This document shows positions 36,367 to 45,346 of a stretch of 64,000 nt of DNA, piece after piece. Numbering within the stretch: the stretch's first letter is position 1; each line of letters begins with the position of its first letter. The stretch is taken from positions 730,912-794,911 of the forward strand of contig NZ_LN555523.1 in the NCBI RefSeq assembly GCF_900015215.1, given 5' to 3'. The notes under the pieces are model-generated. The model saw only the letters and a list, made by a program, of their open reading frames with translations, made no database searches and was not told the DNA's origin. A program made the position numbers and the translations under genes. Source of the DNA: Romboutsia ilealis (GTDB lineage: Bacteria > Bacillota > Clostridia > Peptostreptococcales > Peptostreptococcaceae).

Positions 36367-36840
36367 TTGATAAATAAATTAAATGAATTGGATTTAGATA
36401 TAAAAAGATGTGACACTTTATTAATAGAAAATAATTATTTAGAAATTGTAATAGCAATAGAAGAGCTTCATGATAAATATAAAAATAATATAGATTCTGT
36501 ATCTAATATAAGTAATGATGTAGTTTGGAACTACAGTAAAAAAGATATAGAAAATATACAAAATTATTTAAAGGATTATAAAGAGGAATTAATTTTTAAG
36601 GAAAAACAAAAAAATATACATGATAAACTTACAGATTTAAAGGAATACATAGATTATAACGATATTTTAGAAAAAGATAAGTTAGTAGAAGTTATTAATC
36701 TTATAGAAAATATAGAGAAGAATAATTTAAATTTAGATGAAAAATGGAATAAATTAAAAGAATGTTTAGAGTTAATAAAAAATCAAGAAAGAGAAATAGG
36801 CGTACAATTATTAGAGATACTACTATTTGTTGCTAAATAG
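36367..36840 (+). CDS. Coiled-coil hypothetical protein, 157 residues
   Basis: A TTG start behind AAGGAGAG. The protein is acidic and almost fully helical, with Leu/Ile/Glu/Lys heptads (DILEKDKLVEVINLIENIEK) and no membrane segment. It ends ten bases before a DUF1294 gene, so the two are co-transcribed. No domain recognised; perhaps a structural or adaptor protein. Confidence 0.7.
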   Translation: MINKLNELDLDIKRCDTLLIENNYLEIVIAIEELHDKYKNNIDSVSNISNDVVWNYSKKDIENIQNYLKDYKEELIFKEKQKNIHDKLTDLKEYIDYNDILEKDKLVEVINLIENIEKNNLNLDEKWNKLKECLELIKNQEREIGVQLLEILLFVAK

Positions 36841-36849
36841 GTAAAGAAC

Positions 36850-37098
36850 ATGATTTATTATTTAATATTTATAAATATAGTTGGCTTATTATCAATGTAT
36901 TTGGATAAATACTTTGCTAAAAATAATATGTATAGAATTTCTGAAAAGACTCTATTTTTTATAGCAATTATAGGGGGGAGTATAGGCAGTATTATAGGGA
37001 TGTATCAATTTAGGCATAAGACTAAACATAGGCAATTTACTACTGGATTACCTGCTATACTATTTATTCAAATAATTATACTAATTTACTATAAATAA
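36850..37098 (+). CDS. DUF1294 small membrane protein
   Basis: 82 residues with two to three helices. MYLDKYFAKNNMYRISEKTL and GGSIGSIIGMYQFRHKTKH match DUF1294, a widespread small membrane family of unknown function. No strong RBS is visible (GTAAAGAAC), which suggests coupling to the preceding gene. Confidence 0.85.
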   Translation: MIYYLIFINIVGLLSMYLDKYFAKNNMYRISEKTLFFIAIIGGSIGSIIGMYQFRHKTKHRQFTTGLPAILFIQIIILIYYK

Positions 37099-37120
37099 AT
37101 CATAAATTAATAATAGCTTA

Positions 37121-37242
37121 ACTCGTTGTGATGGTTAAATGTGATTGATAAAAATACTAGAGTATAATAAATTATATTTTGATACTTAAAAAACTTTATA
37201 TAGTAAATTTAATATTCTTAGTAGCGTAATTAGTATAATATA
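37121..37242 (+). repeat. IS982-group MITE, degenerate copy 3
   Basis: The left end ACTCGTTGTGATGGTTAAAT is clear; the interior (TATTTTGATACTTAAAAAAC, TTTATATAGTAA) follows the copy at 54.0 kb; the right end is decayed. Length agrees with 122 bp. Confidence 0.7.
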
Positions 37243-37353
37243 TTTTAATTTATTTGTTTTGAATATTCTAAAATAATTATATAAATAAGTAAAAGCATAG
37301 CTAAAAATGCTAAAAGTTGGTATAATAGCTTTTAACTGGAGGGATTATATAAT

Positions 37354-38217
37354 ATGAAAAAATCAACAAATAATATTATAATAGAATTTTTAGGACTAAT
37401 AATAGGGTGTATATTTATGGGTGTTGGGCTTAATATGTTCTTTAAGCCATATACTATAGCACCGGGTGGATTAAGTGGGTTATCACTTGTAATAAGTAAA
37501 TTTACAGGATTGTCTGTATCAATAATAATGCTTATTATAGGTATCCCTCTTTTAGTATTTTCTATAAAAATATTGGGGAAAAAAGATGCAATAAAAACAT
37601 TTATAGGTATGATAATATTATCTGCAGTATTGAAAATTACAGAGCCATTATCAACAATATCGGCTACACAAGATGTATTATTATCAGCAATATCAGGGGC
37701 TATATTACTAGGAACTGGTTTAGGAATTGTATTTAGTGTAGACGGTTCAACTGGAGGAACAGATCTTATAGCATTAATGGTAAACAGAGCAATTCCAAGT
37801 TTACCTGTATCTAAATGTTTAACAATTATAGATGGTATGGTTGTTTTGTCAGCTGGTATAGCTAATAAAGATATAGAAACAGGATTATATTCTGCTATAG
37901 CACTTTATATAATAGTTAAGGTAATAGATGCTATTATATCTGGATTTAATTATTCCAAGGCATTTATGATTATAACAGAAAATCGAGATGAACTAAAAGA
38001 AGCTATAGTTAATGATGTAAACAGAGGTGTTACTATTATTGATGGTAAAGGTGGATATACTAATAATGATAAGAGTATCTTGTTAGTTGTTGTGAATAAT
38101 AAAAAGCAAGAAGTTCACTTAAAGAAGTTTATCAAAAAAGTTGACCCTAACGCATTTATAATAGTAAGTGATGTTCATGAAGTATTAGGTGAAGGATTTA
38201 AGTCAATAGCGGCGTAA
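37354..38217 (+). CDS. YitT-family membrane protein
   Basis: A 287-residue protein: five to six helices (DUF161) with APGGLSGLSLVISKFTG and DGSTGGTDLIALMVNR, then a cytoplasmic DUF2179 domain from about 205 (RGVTIIDGKGGYTNNDKSIL). YitT-family proteins are common and poorly understood; some are proposed transporters. RBS TGGAGGG. A copy of the 195-bp repeat starts about 20 bases downstream. Confidence 0.92.
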   Translation: MKKSTNNIIIEFLGLIIGCIFMGVGLNMFFKPYTIAPGGLSGLSLVISKFTGLSVSIIMLIIGIPLLVFSIKILGKKDAIKTFIGMIILSAVLKITEPLSTISATQDVLLSAISGAILLGTGLGIVFSVDGSTGGTDLIALMVNRAIPSLPVSKCLTIIDGMVVLSAGIANKDIETGLYSAIALYIIVKVIDAIISGFNYSKAFMIITENRDELKEAIVNDVNRGVTIIDGKGGYTNNDKSILLVVVNNKKQEVHLKKFIKKVDPNAFIIVSDVHEVLGEGFKSIAA

Positions 38218-38237
38218 AGAAGAAGGGGGTAACCTCT

Positions 38238-38436
38238 TTTTTTTACGCTTAAGGATATTATAATACTTAAAAAATGTGGATAAATTCTGAATGTAAGTAA
38301 TATCAACAAATTGGTTTTGAGCGTAAAAAAGATTTTGAAATGCTTAGCCCACGCAGTGGCTCAAGCAACGGACGAAGTCGTTGGCGACATGAAGTGTTTC
38401 GCCGACACGTCGCTCAAGCGAAGCGAATTTTTTATA
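38238..38436 (+). repeat. 195-bp terminator-associated repeat, copy B
   Basis: Near-identical to copy A over its length: TTTTTTTTACGCTTAAGG at the left, GAGCGTAAAAAAG in the middle, GC-rich right half ending in GCGAAGCGAATTTTTT. The first GC-rich stem is damaged (CTTAGCCC against GGACGAAG). Confidence 0.92.
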
Positions 38437-38470
38437 AAAGATATATTATCATAAATAGAAAGGAAATCAA

Positions 38471-38821
38471 ATGAATAGGAATAAAAATAATATAATATCA
38501 GCGTTAGTATTCTCTATGCTTGCAATAATAGGATATTTAGTTACGTATAATAATAAGATATTATTTTTTCTAGTTTTTGTATGTGAGAGAATGTATTCTT
38601 TTGGTGCAAAAGAAGATCTTGATAGTAGTTTAGATGAATTTAATTTAGAAGAAGGCAAAAAAACAATAGGATTAATTATATTTCTTATTTTAGTAATAGT
38701 ATGTATATATCTATATTTTAGTTTTAAGTATCCATATATTTTAATTATTTTAATACTAGGAGATATATTAGACTATTCGATTTATAGAGCATATAAAAAG
38801 CATAAAGTAAAAAAAGATTAA
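38471..38821 (+). CDS. Small membrane protein, 116 residues
   Basis: Three to four helices: two at the N-terminus (about 8-40), one to two near 65-100, with an acidic loop KEDLDSSLDEFNLEEGK between and a basic tail RAYKKHKVKKD. RBS AAAGGAAA. No family recognised. It lies directly behind repeat copy B and is not linked to other genes. Confidence 0.65.
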   Translation: MNRNKNNIISALVFSMLAIIGYLVTYNNKILFFLVFVCERMYSFGAKEDLDSSLDEFNLEEGKKTIGLIIFLILVIVCIYLYFSFKYPYILIILILGDILDYSIYRAYKKHKVKKD

Positions 38822-38987
38822 TTATAATACCTTTTGTCCTTATACTATTTTCACTATCTTATTATAGCATAATAAATTAATTAGCATGATATAAGGAATA
38901 AAATTTCCTACTAGATAATATAATTTATAGATTATGTGTGTAATTTAACACGAATAAAATATATTAAATATTACTAGGGAGGAACGT

Positions 38988-39365
38988 ATGAAAAAAATAA
39001 TTACTATAGTATTAAGTGTTATGCTTTTAGTAGGATGTAGCTTAACTAAAGAACAAGAGATAGATAAGGACCAAAAATCTAATTTAGTTAATAATATAGA
39101 AAATAACTTAGAAAGTGTAAATATAGATTCTAATTGGAACATACCAGTTAAAGGAGAGTTAAGTGGTATATTTTGTGGGTTTATAGATAATCACTCATTT
39201 GAGTTATTAGGTGAAGATGGAAATTATTATGCAGTTAGTATTTTAAAATTAATAGATGAAGATTTTAGTGAGTTAGAGAATAATAAGACAAAGATTACTA
39301 TAGAGTATATTATAGAAGATGAGGGAAGTCAGCTAACATTAGTAAAAATAATTGATAAAAATTAG
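38988..39365 (+). CDS. Small lipoprotein
   Basis: 125 residues with a classical lipoprotein signal: MKKIITIVLSVMLLVGCS, lipobox LVGC with Cys17. The mature part is acidic, probably beta-rich at the C-terminus (GELSGIFCGFIDNHSFELLG and following), and could be a small OB/ligand-like domain. RBS AGGGAGGA. Function unknown; own terminator. Confidence 0.85.
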   Translation: MKKIITIVLSVMLLVGCSLTKEQEIDKDQKSNLVNNIENNLESVNIDSNWNIPVKGELSGIFCGFIDNHSFELLGEDGNYYAVSILKLIDEDFSELENNKTKITIEYIIEDEGSQLTLVKIIDKN

Positions 39366-39376
39366 ATAGTAAAATA

Positions 39377-39425
39377 TAAAAAGTATATCCTTAAATTTTA
39401 GAAATATTAAGGGTATACTTTTTAT
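39377..39425 (+). terminator. Intrinsic terminator
   Basis: AAAAAGTATATCCTTAA pairs with TTAAGGGTATACTTTTT (one G-U), followed by T-rich sequence. Confidence 0.88.
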
Positions 39426-39651
39426 ATTTTGTTTTTGTATTAAGTTTATTTTATGAAAATATGATTATATCTAATAAGTTAGTAGGTTAACTAAATAGTT
39501 TTAGAAGAAATAGATGGTAAGAATATATAAAGTTAGATATAAGGAGAATATATATTTTATATACAACATATTTTATATTGACTGATATAATTATAGTAAT
39601 AGGAACAAGTAAAGTAAAAATGCATAATATTATATTATAGGAGGGGGTATT

Positions 39652-40254
39652 ATGATTTTACGAAGTGAGCTAAAGCAAAATGCTAAGGATCAATTAAAAA
39701 ATAATTGGGGATTAGCTATAGGTATCATTATAGTATGCACATTAATATCTGGTATACCAAATCTTTTAGCTGAGATTGATAGTGAATCATTTGCTATATC
39801 TATTATAATTCCAATTATAACATTAGTTATAACTGGACCATTGACTATAGGTCAATGTAAATTTTTTATCAACTTAGCAAATAGATCAAATCCTAAGTTT
39901 TCAGATTTGTGGTATGGATTTAATAATATGCTAAGAGCTATTGGAGTTACATTATTAGTTGGGGTTATAGTTTTTATAGGAAGTATATTATTTATAATTC
40001 CAGGTATAATACTAGCTTTTATGTACTCTCAAGTATATTATATAATGGCTGAAAATCCAGAAATGTCTATAATGAATTGTTTGAAAGAAAGTTCTAGAAT
40101 TATGAAAGGACATAAAATGGATCTTTTTATATTAGAATTAAGTTTTCTAGGATGGGGAATATTAATGGTAATAACTCTTGGTATTGCGGGATTATATGTA
40201 TTACCTTATTACAATGCAACTTTAACTAATTTCTATCTAGAAATTAAAGACTAA
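39652..40254 (+). CDS. DUF975-family membrane protein
   Basis: 200 residues. The amphipathic N-terminus ELKQNAKDQLKNNWGLAIG, followed by four to five helices and the cytoplasmic-loop FSDLWYGFNNMLRAIG, is typical of DUF975. The NCLKESSRIMKGHKMDLF segment is also characteristic. Role unknown. RBS AGGAGGGG. Ends in its own terminator. Confidence 0.85.
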   Translation: MILRSELKQNAKDQLKNNWGLAIGIIIVCTLISGIPNLLAEIDSESFAISIIIPIITLVITGPLTIGQCKFFINLANRSNPKFSDLWYGFNNMLRAIGVTLLVGVIVFIGSILFIIPGIILAFMYSQVYYIMAENPEMSIMNCLKESSRIMKGHKMDLFILELSFLGWGILMVITLGIAGLYVLPYYNATLTNFYLEIKD

Positions 40255-40261
40255 AGTTAAC

Positions 40262-40312
40262 ATAGCTATAAAAATAGTTAATTATTAAATTAATTATTTT
40301 TATAGCTATTTA
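40262..40312 (+). terminator. Intrinsic terminator
   Basis: ATAGCTATAAAAATA pairs with TATTTTTATAGCTAT. Confidence 0.75.
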
Positions 40313-40440
40313 TATTTTATTTTGATATTTGTTGCTAGAAGGAAATATTATTTTAGAGATAAGATATCAATAATTAAAAATAGACACAAAAAGTTTATTA
40401 ATATATAATATGAAAAGATATCAACGAGGAGGATGACATA

Positions 40441-40740
40441 ATGAATTCAAGATTTGAAGGTAGTCTGTTAGGATTAATAGGCGTTAATATATTAGCTTGG
40501 GGAATAAGTGCACTAACATTTGGCATAGCAACGCCATGGGCTATGTGTATAAAATATAAGTGGCAAATAAATAATACAGTAATAGAAGGTAGAAAACTTA
40601 AGTTTGTTGGAACTGGATCAAGCTTATTTATGAACTATATAAAATGGTGGATATTAACTATAATAACTTTTGGAATATATGGATTCTGGTTATATATAAA
40701 AATGTTACAATGGAAAATTGAAAATACTATATTTGAATAA
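40441..40740 (+). CDS. Small membrane protein, DUF898-like
   Basis: 99 residues with two to three helices. GGLxG-like start SRFEGSLLGLIGVNILAWGI, PWAMCIKYKW and ITFGIYGFWLYIKMLQW resemble the repeated unit of DUF898 (YjgN) membrane proteins. It is a single-unit version. RBS GAGGAGG. Function unknown; own terminator follows. Confidence 0.75.
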   Translation: MNSRFEGSLLGLIGVNILAWGISALTFGIATPWAMCIKYKWQINNTVIEGRKLKFVGTGSSLFMNYIKWWILTIITFGIYGFWLYIKMLQWKIENTIFE

Positions 40741-40746
40741 TAAAAT

Positions 40747-40787
40747 AAAATCACCTTGATAAGTAAATCAGGGTGATTTTTATTTTA
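40747..40787 (+). terminator. Intrinsic terminator
   Basis: AAATCACCTTGAT pairs with ATCAGGGTGATTT (one G-U), then T-rich. Confidence 0.88.
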
Positions 40788-40809
40788 TATTAATATAAAA
40801 TACATTTTG

Positions 40810-40837
40810 GGAACTTTTACAAAGGTTTATCAGTCTT
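40810..40837 (+). promoter_or_regulatory. ECF-sigma-type promoter
   Basis: GGAAC (40810-40814), an 18-base spacer, and GTCT (40833-40836) match the GGAAC/GTC form of autoregulated ECF promoters, directly upstream of a decayed sigma gene. Confidence 0.55.
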
Positions 40838-40858
40838 ATACATGTAGGAGGTGATGAG

Positions 40859-41101
40859 GTGTTAAGTATTGGCGCCAATATAAGTAGAAAAATAATAAAC
40901 ATAAATAAAAATGAAATCAGTAAAGAAGAGTTTGTTGATTTAGTTGAAGTACATAAATTATCTTTATATAGATTTGCAAAAAGTAGATTAAAAAATGATA
41001 TAGAAGTAGAAGATGCAATAAGTGAATCAATATTAAAGAAGTCCTGGATGATGAGAATAGTATCAAATGAATGTTATGACTTAATAAAAAGAAAAATTTG
41101 A
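40859..41101 (+). pseudogene. Decayed ECF sigma-70 factor
   Basis: The frame starts with a GTG behind GTAGGAGGTG and reads through region 2 (EFVDLVEVHKLSLYRFAKSR, VEDAISESIL), then jumps straight to KSWMMRIVSNECYDLIKRK. Normal sigma factors have about 15 residues between these parts (region 2.2-2.3), so a small deletion has occurred. The frame stops right after region 2.4; region 4, which reads the -35 box, is missing. The protein cannot be a working sigma factor. Confidence 0.75.
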
Positions 41102-41102
41102 T

Positions 41103-41690
41103 GCTGATTTTACTAAATTAGATGCTATATCACCGATTTTTTTAGATAGTGAATTTGCACTAGTTGATGAAAATAATAATTATTTAGATATGGTAGGAAA
41201 AGGGGTTATAGGACATGATTCAACTACTAATGGTGTAACTAATTCTTTTGAATTTAAATTAAGAGATAAAGATATTAAATCATTAAGACTTATTCCTATA
41301 AAATATATTGGTGAAGAAAATAAGATATTAGATATTTATGATATAGATAAATTACCTATAACATTTGAGATTAATGAGTATGGAAAAGTAATAATAGAAG
41401 ATATACAAATAAACGATAGTAAAATAATCTATACATACTATATGGAAGGATTTGTACCATATGAATCAGGTTTAGTATTCTTTGATGAGAATGAAAAAGA
41501 AATTGGATTTAGTTGTAGCGGTAGTGAAAATAAAAATAAAAAAACTGGTAGAATTACTACAACAATTAATTTAGAAGGATATGGAAATGATTTAAATGCA
41601 ATTTCTAAAATAAAAAAGGTTTCAACTTATAATAATACTAAAATGAGATTGCTATATGATGAGGCTATAGAAATAAATTTAAGTAATTAA
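41103..41690 (+). pseudogene. C-terminal part of an anti-sigma factor (DUF4179/DUF5643-like)
   Basis: In the +1 frame relative to the sigma relic, open sequence runs without a start codon from about 41094 (FDADFTKLDAISPIF) through the ATG at 41190 to 41690. The content (HDSTTNGVTNSFEFKLRDKD and later beta-rich segments) resembles the extracellular C-terminal domain of ECF anti-sigma factors of the DUF4179 type. The cytoplasmic sigma-binding part and membrane helix are gone. A deletion has joined the sigma and anti-sigma genes. Confidence 0.65.
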
Positions 41691-42003
41691 ATTGCAAAGT
41701 TAAACACTATTATATACTAGATTATTATGAGTATTATAAAGATATATTAAAATATACGTATATATGAATATAAATAATAAAGAGTGTTTAGATACAACTA
41801 AAGGTGATAGAATTTATAATTGAAAATAAGTTCTATATAGATTTATAAGAACTTGATAAATGGTATATAATTTATTATATAAGTTAAAAAATGGGAGGAT
41901 TAATATCCTCCTTTTTTAATTTGTATAATATTAAGTACATAGCAATATAATTCAAATATAAGTATATTAATATATTTATATTTGAAAAAGAGAGGAGGAG
42001 AAT
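41691..42003. other. Intergenic region with an orphan terminator
   Basis: No coding frame seen. GGGAGGAT/ATCCTCC with T6 (41892-41917) is a good intrinsic terminator 200 bases after the anti-sigma relic; it may have served a lost downstream part of that operon. Confidence 0.5.
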
Positions 42004-42480
42004 ATGAAGAGTTTAGTTATATATTATTCATTAGAAGGGGACACAAAACTAATTGCAAACATCATAAAAAATGAATTAAATTCAGATGTTTTAGAATTAA
42101 GAACTAAAAAACAATATCCTAATAAAGGATTTAAGAAGTACTTATGGGGTGGAAAAAGTGTAATTTTCAAAGAAAAGCCAAAACTTTTAAATAAATATAT
42201 AGATATAAGTATATACGATAAAATATTTATAGGCACACCTATATGGGCGGGAACATATGCAGCTCCATTTAATACATTTTTTAATGAATATAAAATAAAA
42301 AATAAAGAAATTGGATTATTTGTATGCCATGGAGGTGGTAGATCAAATAAGTGCTTTGATAATTTAAAAAAAGAGTTAAAAGGAAATAAAATTATAGGTG
42401 AGATAGAATATACAAACCCATTAAAAAATAACAAAGAAGAAAATATACAAAAAACTTTAAACTGGATAAAAAATTTATAA
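42004..42480 (+). CDS. Flavodoxin-family protein
   Basis: 158 residues. The FMN phosphate loop is YSLEGDTKLIA (about 8-18), with YDKIFIGTPIWAGTYAAPF (about 73-91) and FVCHGGG (about 107-113) as the further FMN-binding loops of the flavodoxin fold. Such small proteins carry electrons or reduce quinones. RBS AGAGGAGGAG. Partner unknown. Confidence 0.9.
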   Translation: MKSLVIYYSLEGDTKLIANIIKNELNSDVLELRTKKQYPNKGFKKYLWGGKSVIFKEKPKLLNKYIDISIYDKIFIGTPIWAGTYAAPFNTFFNEYKIKNKEIGLFVCHGGGRSNKCFDNLKKELKGNKIIGEIEYTNPLKNNKEENIQKTLNWIKNL

Positions 42481-42656
42481 AAAAAATAGATATTGAATTA
42501 TACAATTAAGAGTACTACACTTTATTTAAATAAGTACTTAATCAATTCGATAAGTGATACAGAAAATATATTAAATTATATTAGCGCTAGTTCAATAGGT
42601 TGTATCAATAATTTTAAATCAGCGCAAAAGTGCTTAAAAAGAAAGGGGTTATTATA

Positions 42657-43028
42657 ATGAAAATATGTGTACCTGTAGAAGTTAATAATGGATTAGATAG
42701 TAGACCTTTTGGCCATTTTGGTTCAGCTCCAATGTTTGTAGTATGTGATTTAGAAAGCGGTGATCTAAGTACTATAAATAATGGTGACTTAGGACATGAA
42801 CATGGCATGTGCCAACCTATAAAAGCATTAGCAGGAAATGTAGTTGATGCAGTTATAGTTGGAGGGATAGGCCAAGGAGCTATATCAAAATTAAATTCAA
42901 TGGGAATAAGAGTTTATAAAGCAAAAGGTGAAACTATAAAAGATAACTTAGAGTTATATAAAGAAAATAAACTTCAAGAGTTTCCAAGAAATCATACTTG
43001 CTCGCATGATGGTTGCGGACACCATTAA
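42657..43028 (+). CDS. NifX/NifB-like (dinitrogenase FeMo-cofactor domain) protein
   Basis: 123 residues starting at MKICVPV, with GAAAGGGG upstream; the longer frame is not needed. SRPFGHFGSAPMFVVCD and VDAVIVGGIGQGAISKLNSM match PF02579, and the C-terminus NHTCSHDGCGHH is a metal-binding His/Cys tail. Stand-alone members in anaerobes bind Fe-S or Mo-type clusters and are not tied to nitrogen fixation; no nif genes are near. Terminator follows. Confidence 0.92.
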   Translation: MKICVPVEVNNGLDSRPFGHFGSAPMFVVCDLESGDLSTINNGDLGHEHGMCQPIKALAGNVVDAVIVGGIGQGAISKLNSMGIRVYKAKGETIKDNLELYKENKLQEFPRNHTCSHDGCGHH

Positions 43029-43054
43029 AATTAATTAAAATATGTTTTAGATTT

Positions 43055-43092
43055 AAAAGGGCTAATCTTAATTTAAGATAGTCCTTTTATTA
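43055..43092 (+). terminator. Intrinsic terminator
   Basis: AAAGGGCTAATCTTAA pairs imperfectly with TTTAAGATAGTCCTTT, then T-rich. Confidence 0.7.
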
Positions 43093-43229
43093 TTAATAAA
43101 TGATAAATTTTTATTTTAATATAAATACCTACTTACTTTCTATAATCAGAAAATATATATTCTAAAAGTGGCTGAAAAACTATAAAGGTACTAAATAAAA
43201 AAGCACCGCTAAGAGTACTTAAACTAATT

Positions 43230-43736
43230 TTATTTATCATATTCATTTAAAAAGTTTTCTAAAGCTGTGCTAATTATATCACTTATCTTATATTGATTAT
43301 TTTTAGAACAGTATTCTTTAAATCTTTGTTGTACTTCTGTATCAACTCTATATGCTCTTACTACATTTTCATTTTTATAGAACCTTATTTCTTTATAATT
43401 ATTTTGTTTCTGTTATGTATTTGTTGCATCGTTGTTGCTTAAAGTATGTAATTTCTTTTCTATATTTTTTATACGCTTTTATAAGCCGTTATATTGATTT
43501 ATATTATTAGTATTCTCTACAGAGTTAGAATTGCTATCATTAGCTTTTTTAGTATCTGTAGCTATATACTGATTATCAACTAATGTATATCCATTACCTT
43601 TAAATCTCTTCATTACTGTTGCTCTATCTATTCCAATCGTTGCACATACTGTTGTCAAACTGTTGCTTTATAATTGTTTATTTATGTATTGTATTTGTTC
43701 TGTTATTTCTAAGTTATTGAATTGTTGTTTATTCAT
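43230..43736 (-). pseudogene. Plasmid-type HTH/ribbon-helix-helix protein with three in-frame TAA stops
   Basis: One frame of 169 codons runs from MNKQQFNNLEITEQIQYINK to LENFLNEYDK, broken by three TAA codons (after INKQL, after QYNGL, and after DATNT). The reading frame is otherwise intact. The N-terminus (SLTTVCATIGIDRATVMKRF) looks like a helix-turn-helix; the C-terminus (VVRAYRVDTEVQQRFKEYC) looks like a ribbon-helix-helix or RepB-type DNA-binding domain. Such proteins are common on plasmids and integrated elements. It is dead unless the stops are suppressed. Confidence 0.65.
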
Positions 43737-43773
43737 TAGAATAACCCATTTGTAAAAGTTTTATATATCAATT

Positions 43774-43795
43774 ATACAACAAATATACAACAAAT
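43774..43795. repeat. Tandem 11-bp direct repeat upstream of the broken DNA-binding gene
   Basis: ATACAACAAAT occurs twice head to tail, 38 bases before the start of the RHH pseudogene; a weaker third unit may follow. It may be an autoregulatory operator or iteron remnant. Confidence 0.6.
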
Positions 43796-43823
43796 GTGCA
43801 ATCATGAATATATAATTGTATAA

Positions 43824-44743
43824 TATAGTCAATTAACTTTAAAAAGTTGGTAAATAGTTTCTTCTAAACTTATGTTATTTTTAACTATTTTTTTCAACTT
43901 CTTTTTTAATACTGCCCAGTACTTTTCTATTGGATTTAAATCTGGAGAATATGGTGGTAAAAATATTAATTTTAGATTTTTGTTAGCATTCTTGCATAAT
44001 TCATATAGTCTACTTTTACAATGAAATGTTGCATTATCCATTACAATAACTTTGTTTTCTTCTACTTCTTTTAAAAACATTTCTTTGAACCATTTTTCAA
44101 AAAACTCACTATCCATTATTTTATCGTATACTAAAGGAGAGATTATCTTATCTACACATTTTCCTGCTACTATATTTATTCTTTTATACTTTTTGCCAGG
44201 TATTTTGTCATAAACCTTTTTACCTCTTACGGCTCTAGCATATTCTCTATAAATATATCCTTGTATCCCTGTTTCATCAATGTATACTATATCTTCTTCT
44301 TTAAAATATTTTATTTCATTTAAATATTTTTTTATTTTTTCTTTGCATTGCTCCTTGTATAAAGTTGTCTTTTTTTTCGTGTTATATTTAGTTTCTTAAG
44401 TGCTTTAAATATAGCCACATCACTACAATTGAATTCTTCTGCTATCTCATATAAGTATGCATCTGGATACTGTTCTATATATTTAACTAATTGTTCTGGA
44501 CAAATCTTTTTTGGTTTTCTAACTCTTATTTTTACTTCGCCTAATTTCCCTTCCTTTTTTTTGTTTATCCATCTTATTAGTGTTGTTTCAGATATTTTAA
44601 ATACTTTACAAGTTTCCTTGAAAGTGTGTCCTTCTTCTCTATATTCAATTACTCGTTGTTTAAATTTTATATCATAACTCATATTAGTTTTATTAACTTT
44701 TTTGATATATTGCATACTATTATTTAAAAGTTAGGTTACTATA
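43824..44743 (-). mobile_element. IS630-family insertion sequence
   Basis: About 920 bp. Imperfect ends TATAGTCAATTAACTTTAAA (left) and, inverted, TATAGTAACCTAACTTTTAA (right) flank one leftward transposase in two frames. TA bases at both borders fit the TA target of this family. Confidence 0.8.
43829..44682 (-). CDS. IS630 transposase made by programmed frameshift
   Basis: The first frame (from 44682, MSYDIKFKQRVIEY) holds the N-terminal helix-turn-helix domains and ends about 44332. The second frame is open from an A8 run at 44370-44377 to 43829 and contains the DDE residues: VYIDETGIQGY, VIVMDNATFH and PYSPDLNPIEKYWAVLKKKL. Reading KK then TTLYKEQCKEK across the A8 run gives a continuous family-like protein. 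Both parts are free of other damage, so the element may be active. Confidence 0.85.
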
Positions 44744-44861
44744 AAAGGCTATAAATATTTAAAATGTACCCTATAGAGTAGACAATTAATAAAAAGGTCT
44801 ACCCTATAGGGTATTTTTGTATATAATTAAATAAATAATAAATAGAGATGGAGAAATTTTA

Positions 44862-45281
44862 ATGAGTATAAATTTATTTACAGAGGAAGAAATAATTGAA
44901 TTAAGAAAAAATAAATATGTTAAAAAAGTTAGCTCGAAGGGGATTACTTATACAGATGAATTTAAAAAAATATTCATAGATGAGAACTGCAATGGTAAAT
45001 TACCTAGGATAATATTTGAAGAATGTGGATTTAATATTGATATTATAGGTATGCAAAGAGTTAAATCTTCGGCAAATAGATGGCGTACAGCCTTTAAAAA
45101 CGGCGGAGCTGCAAAACTTACAGATACTCGTAAATATAATAATGGTAGACCTGTTGAGAAGAATATGACATTAGAAGAAAAGTATAAAAAACTAGAAGCT
45201 AAAATAAAATTACTTCAAGCTGAAAATGAATTACTAAAAAAGTTAGACATGATAGAAAGGAGAGTGTTAAGGAAGAAATAA
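44862..45281 (+). CDS. IS3-family OrfA
   Basis: 139 residues with a helix-turn-helix (KLPRIIFEECGFNIDIIG, RVKSSANRWRTAFKNGG) and a Leu-zipper-like end (LEEKYKKLEAKIKLLQAENE). It binds the terminal repeats. An A AAA AAG slippery string at 45236-45242 lies near its 3' end for -1 frameshifting into orfB. Confidence 0.9.
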   Translation: MSINLFTEEEIIELRKNKYVKKVSSKGITYTDEFKKIFIDENCNGKLPRIIFEECGFNIDIIGMQRVKSSANRWRTAFKNGGAAKLTDTRKYNNGRPVEKNMTLEEKYKKLEAKIKLLQAENELLKKLDMIERRVLRKK

Positions 45282-45346
45282 ATGTATTATCTTGGGAAAA
45301 ATATGAACTTATTAAAGCTACAATAAAAAAGTATAATTTAAAAAAT

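Noticed and set aside
42614..42808. Minus-strand frame of 64 codons opposite the NifX-like gene
   Set aside because: It is the reverse shadow of a clear family member and has no ribosome binding site.
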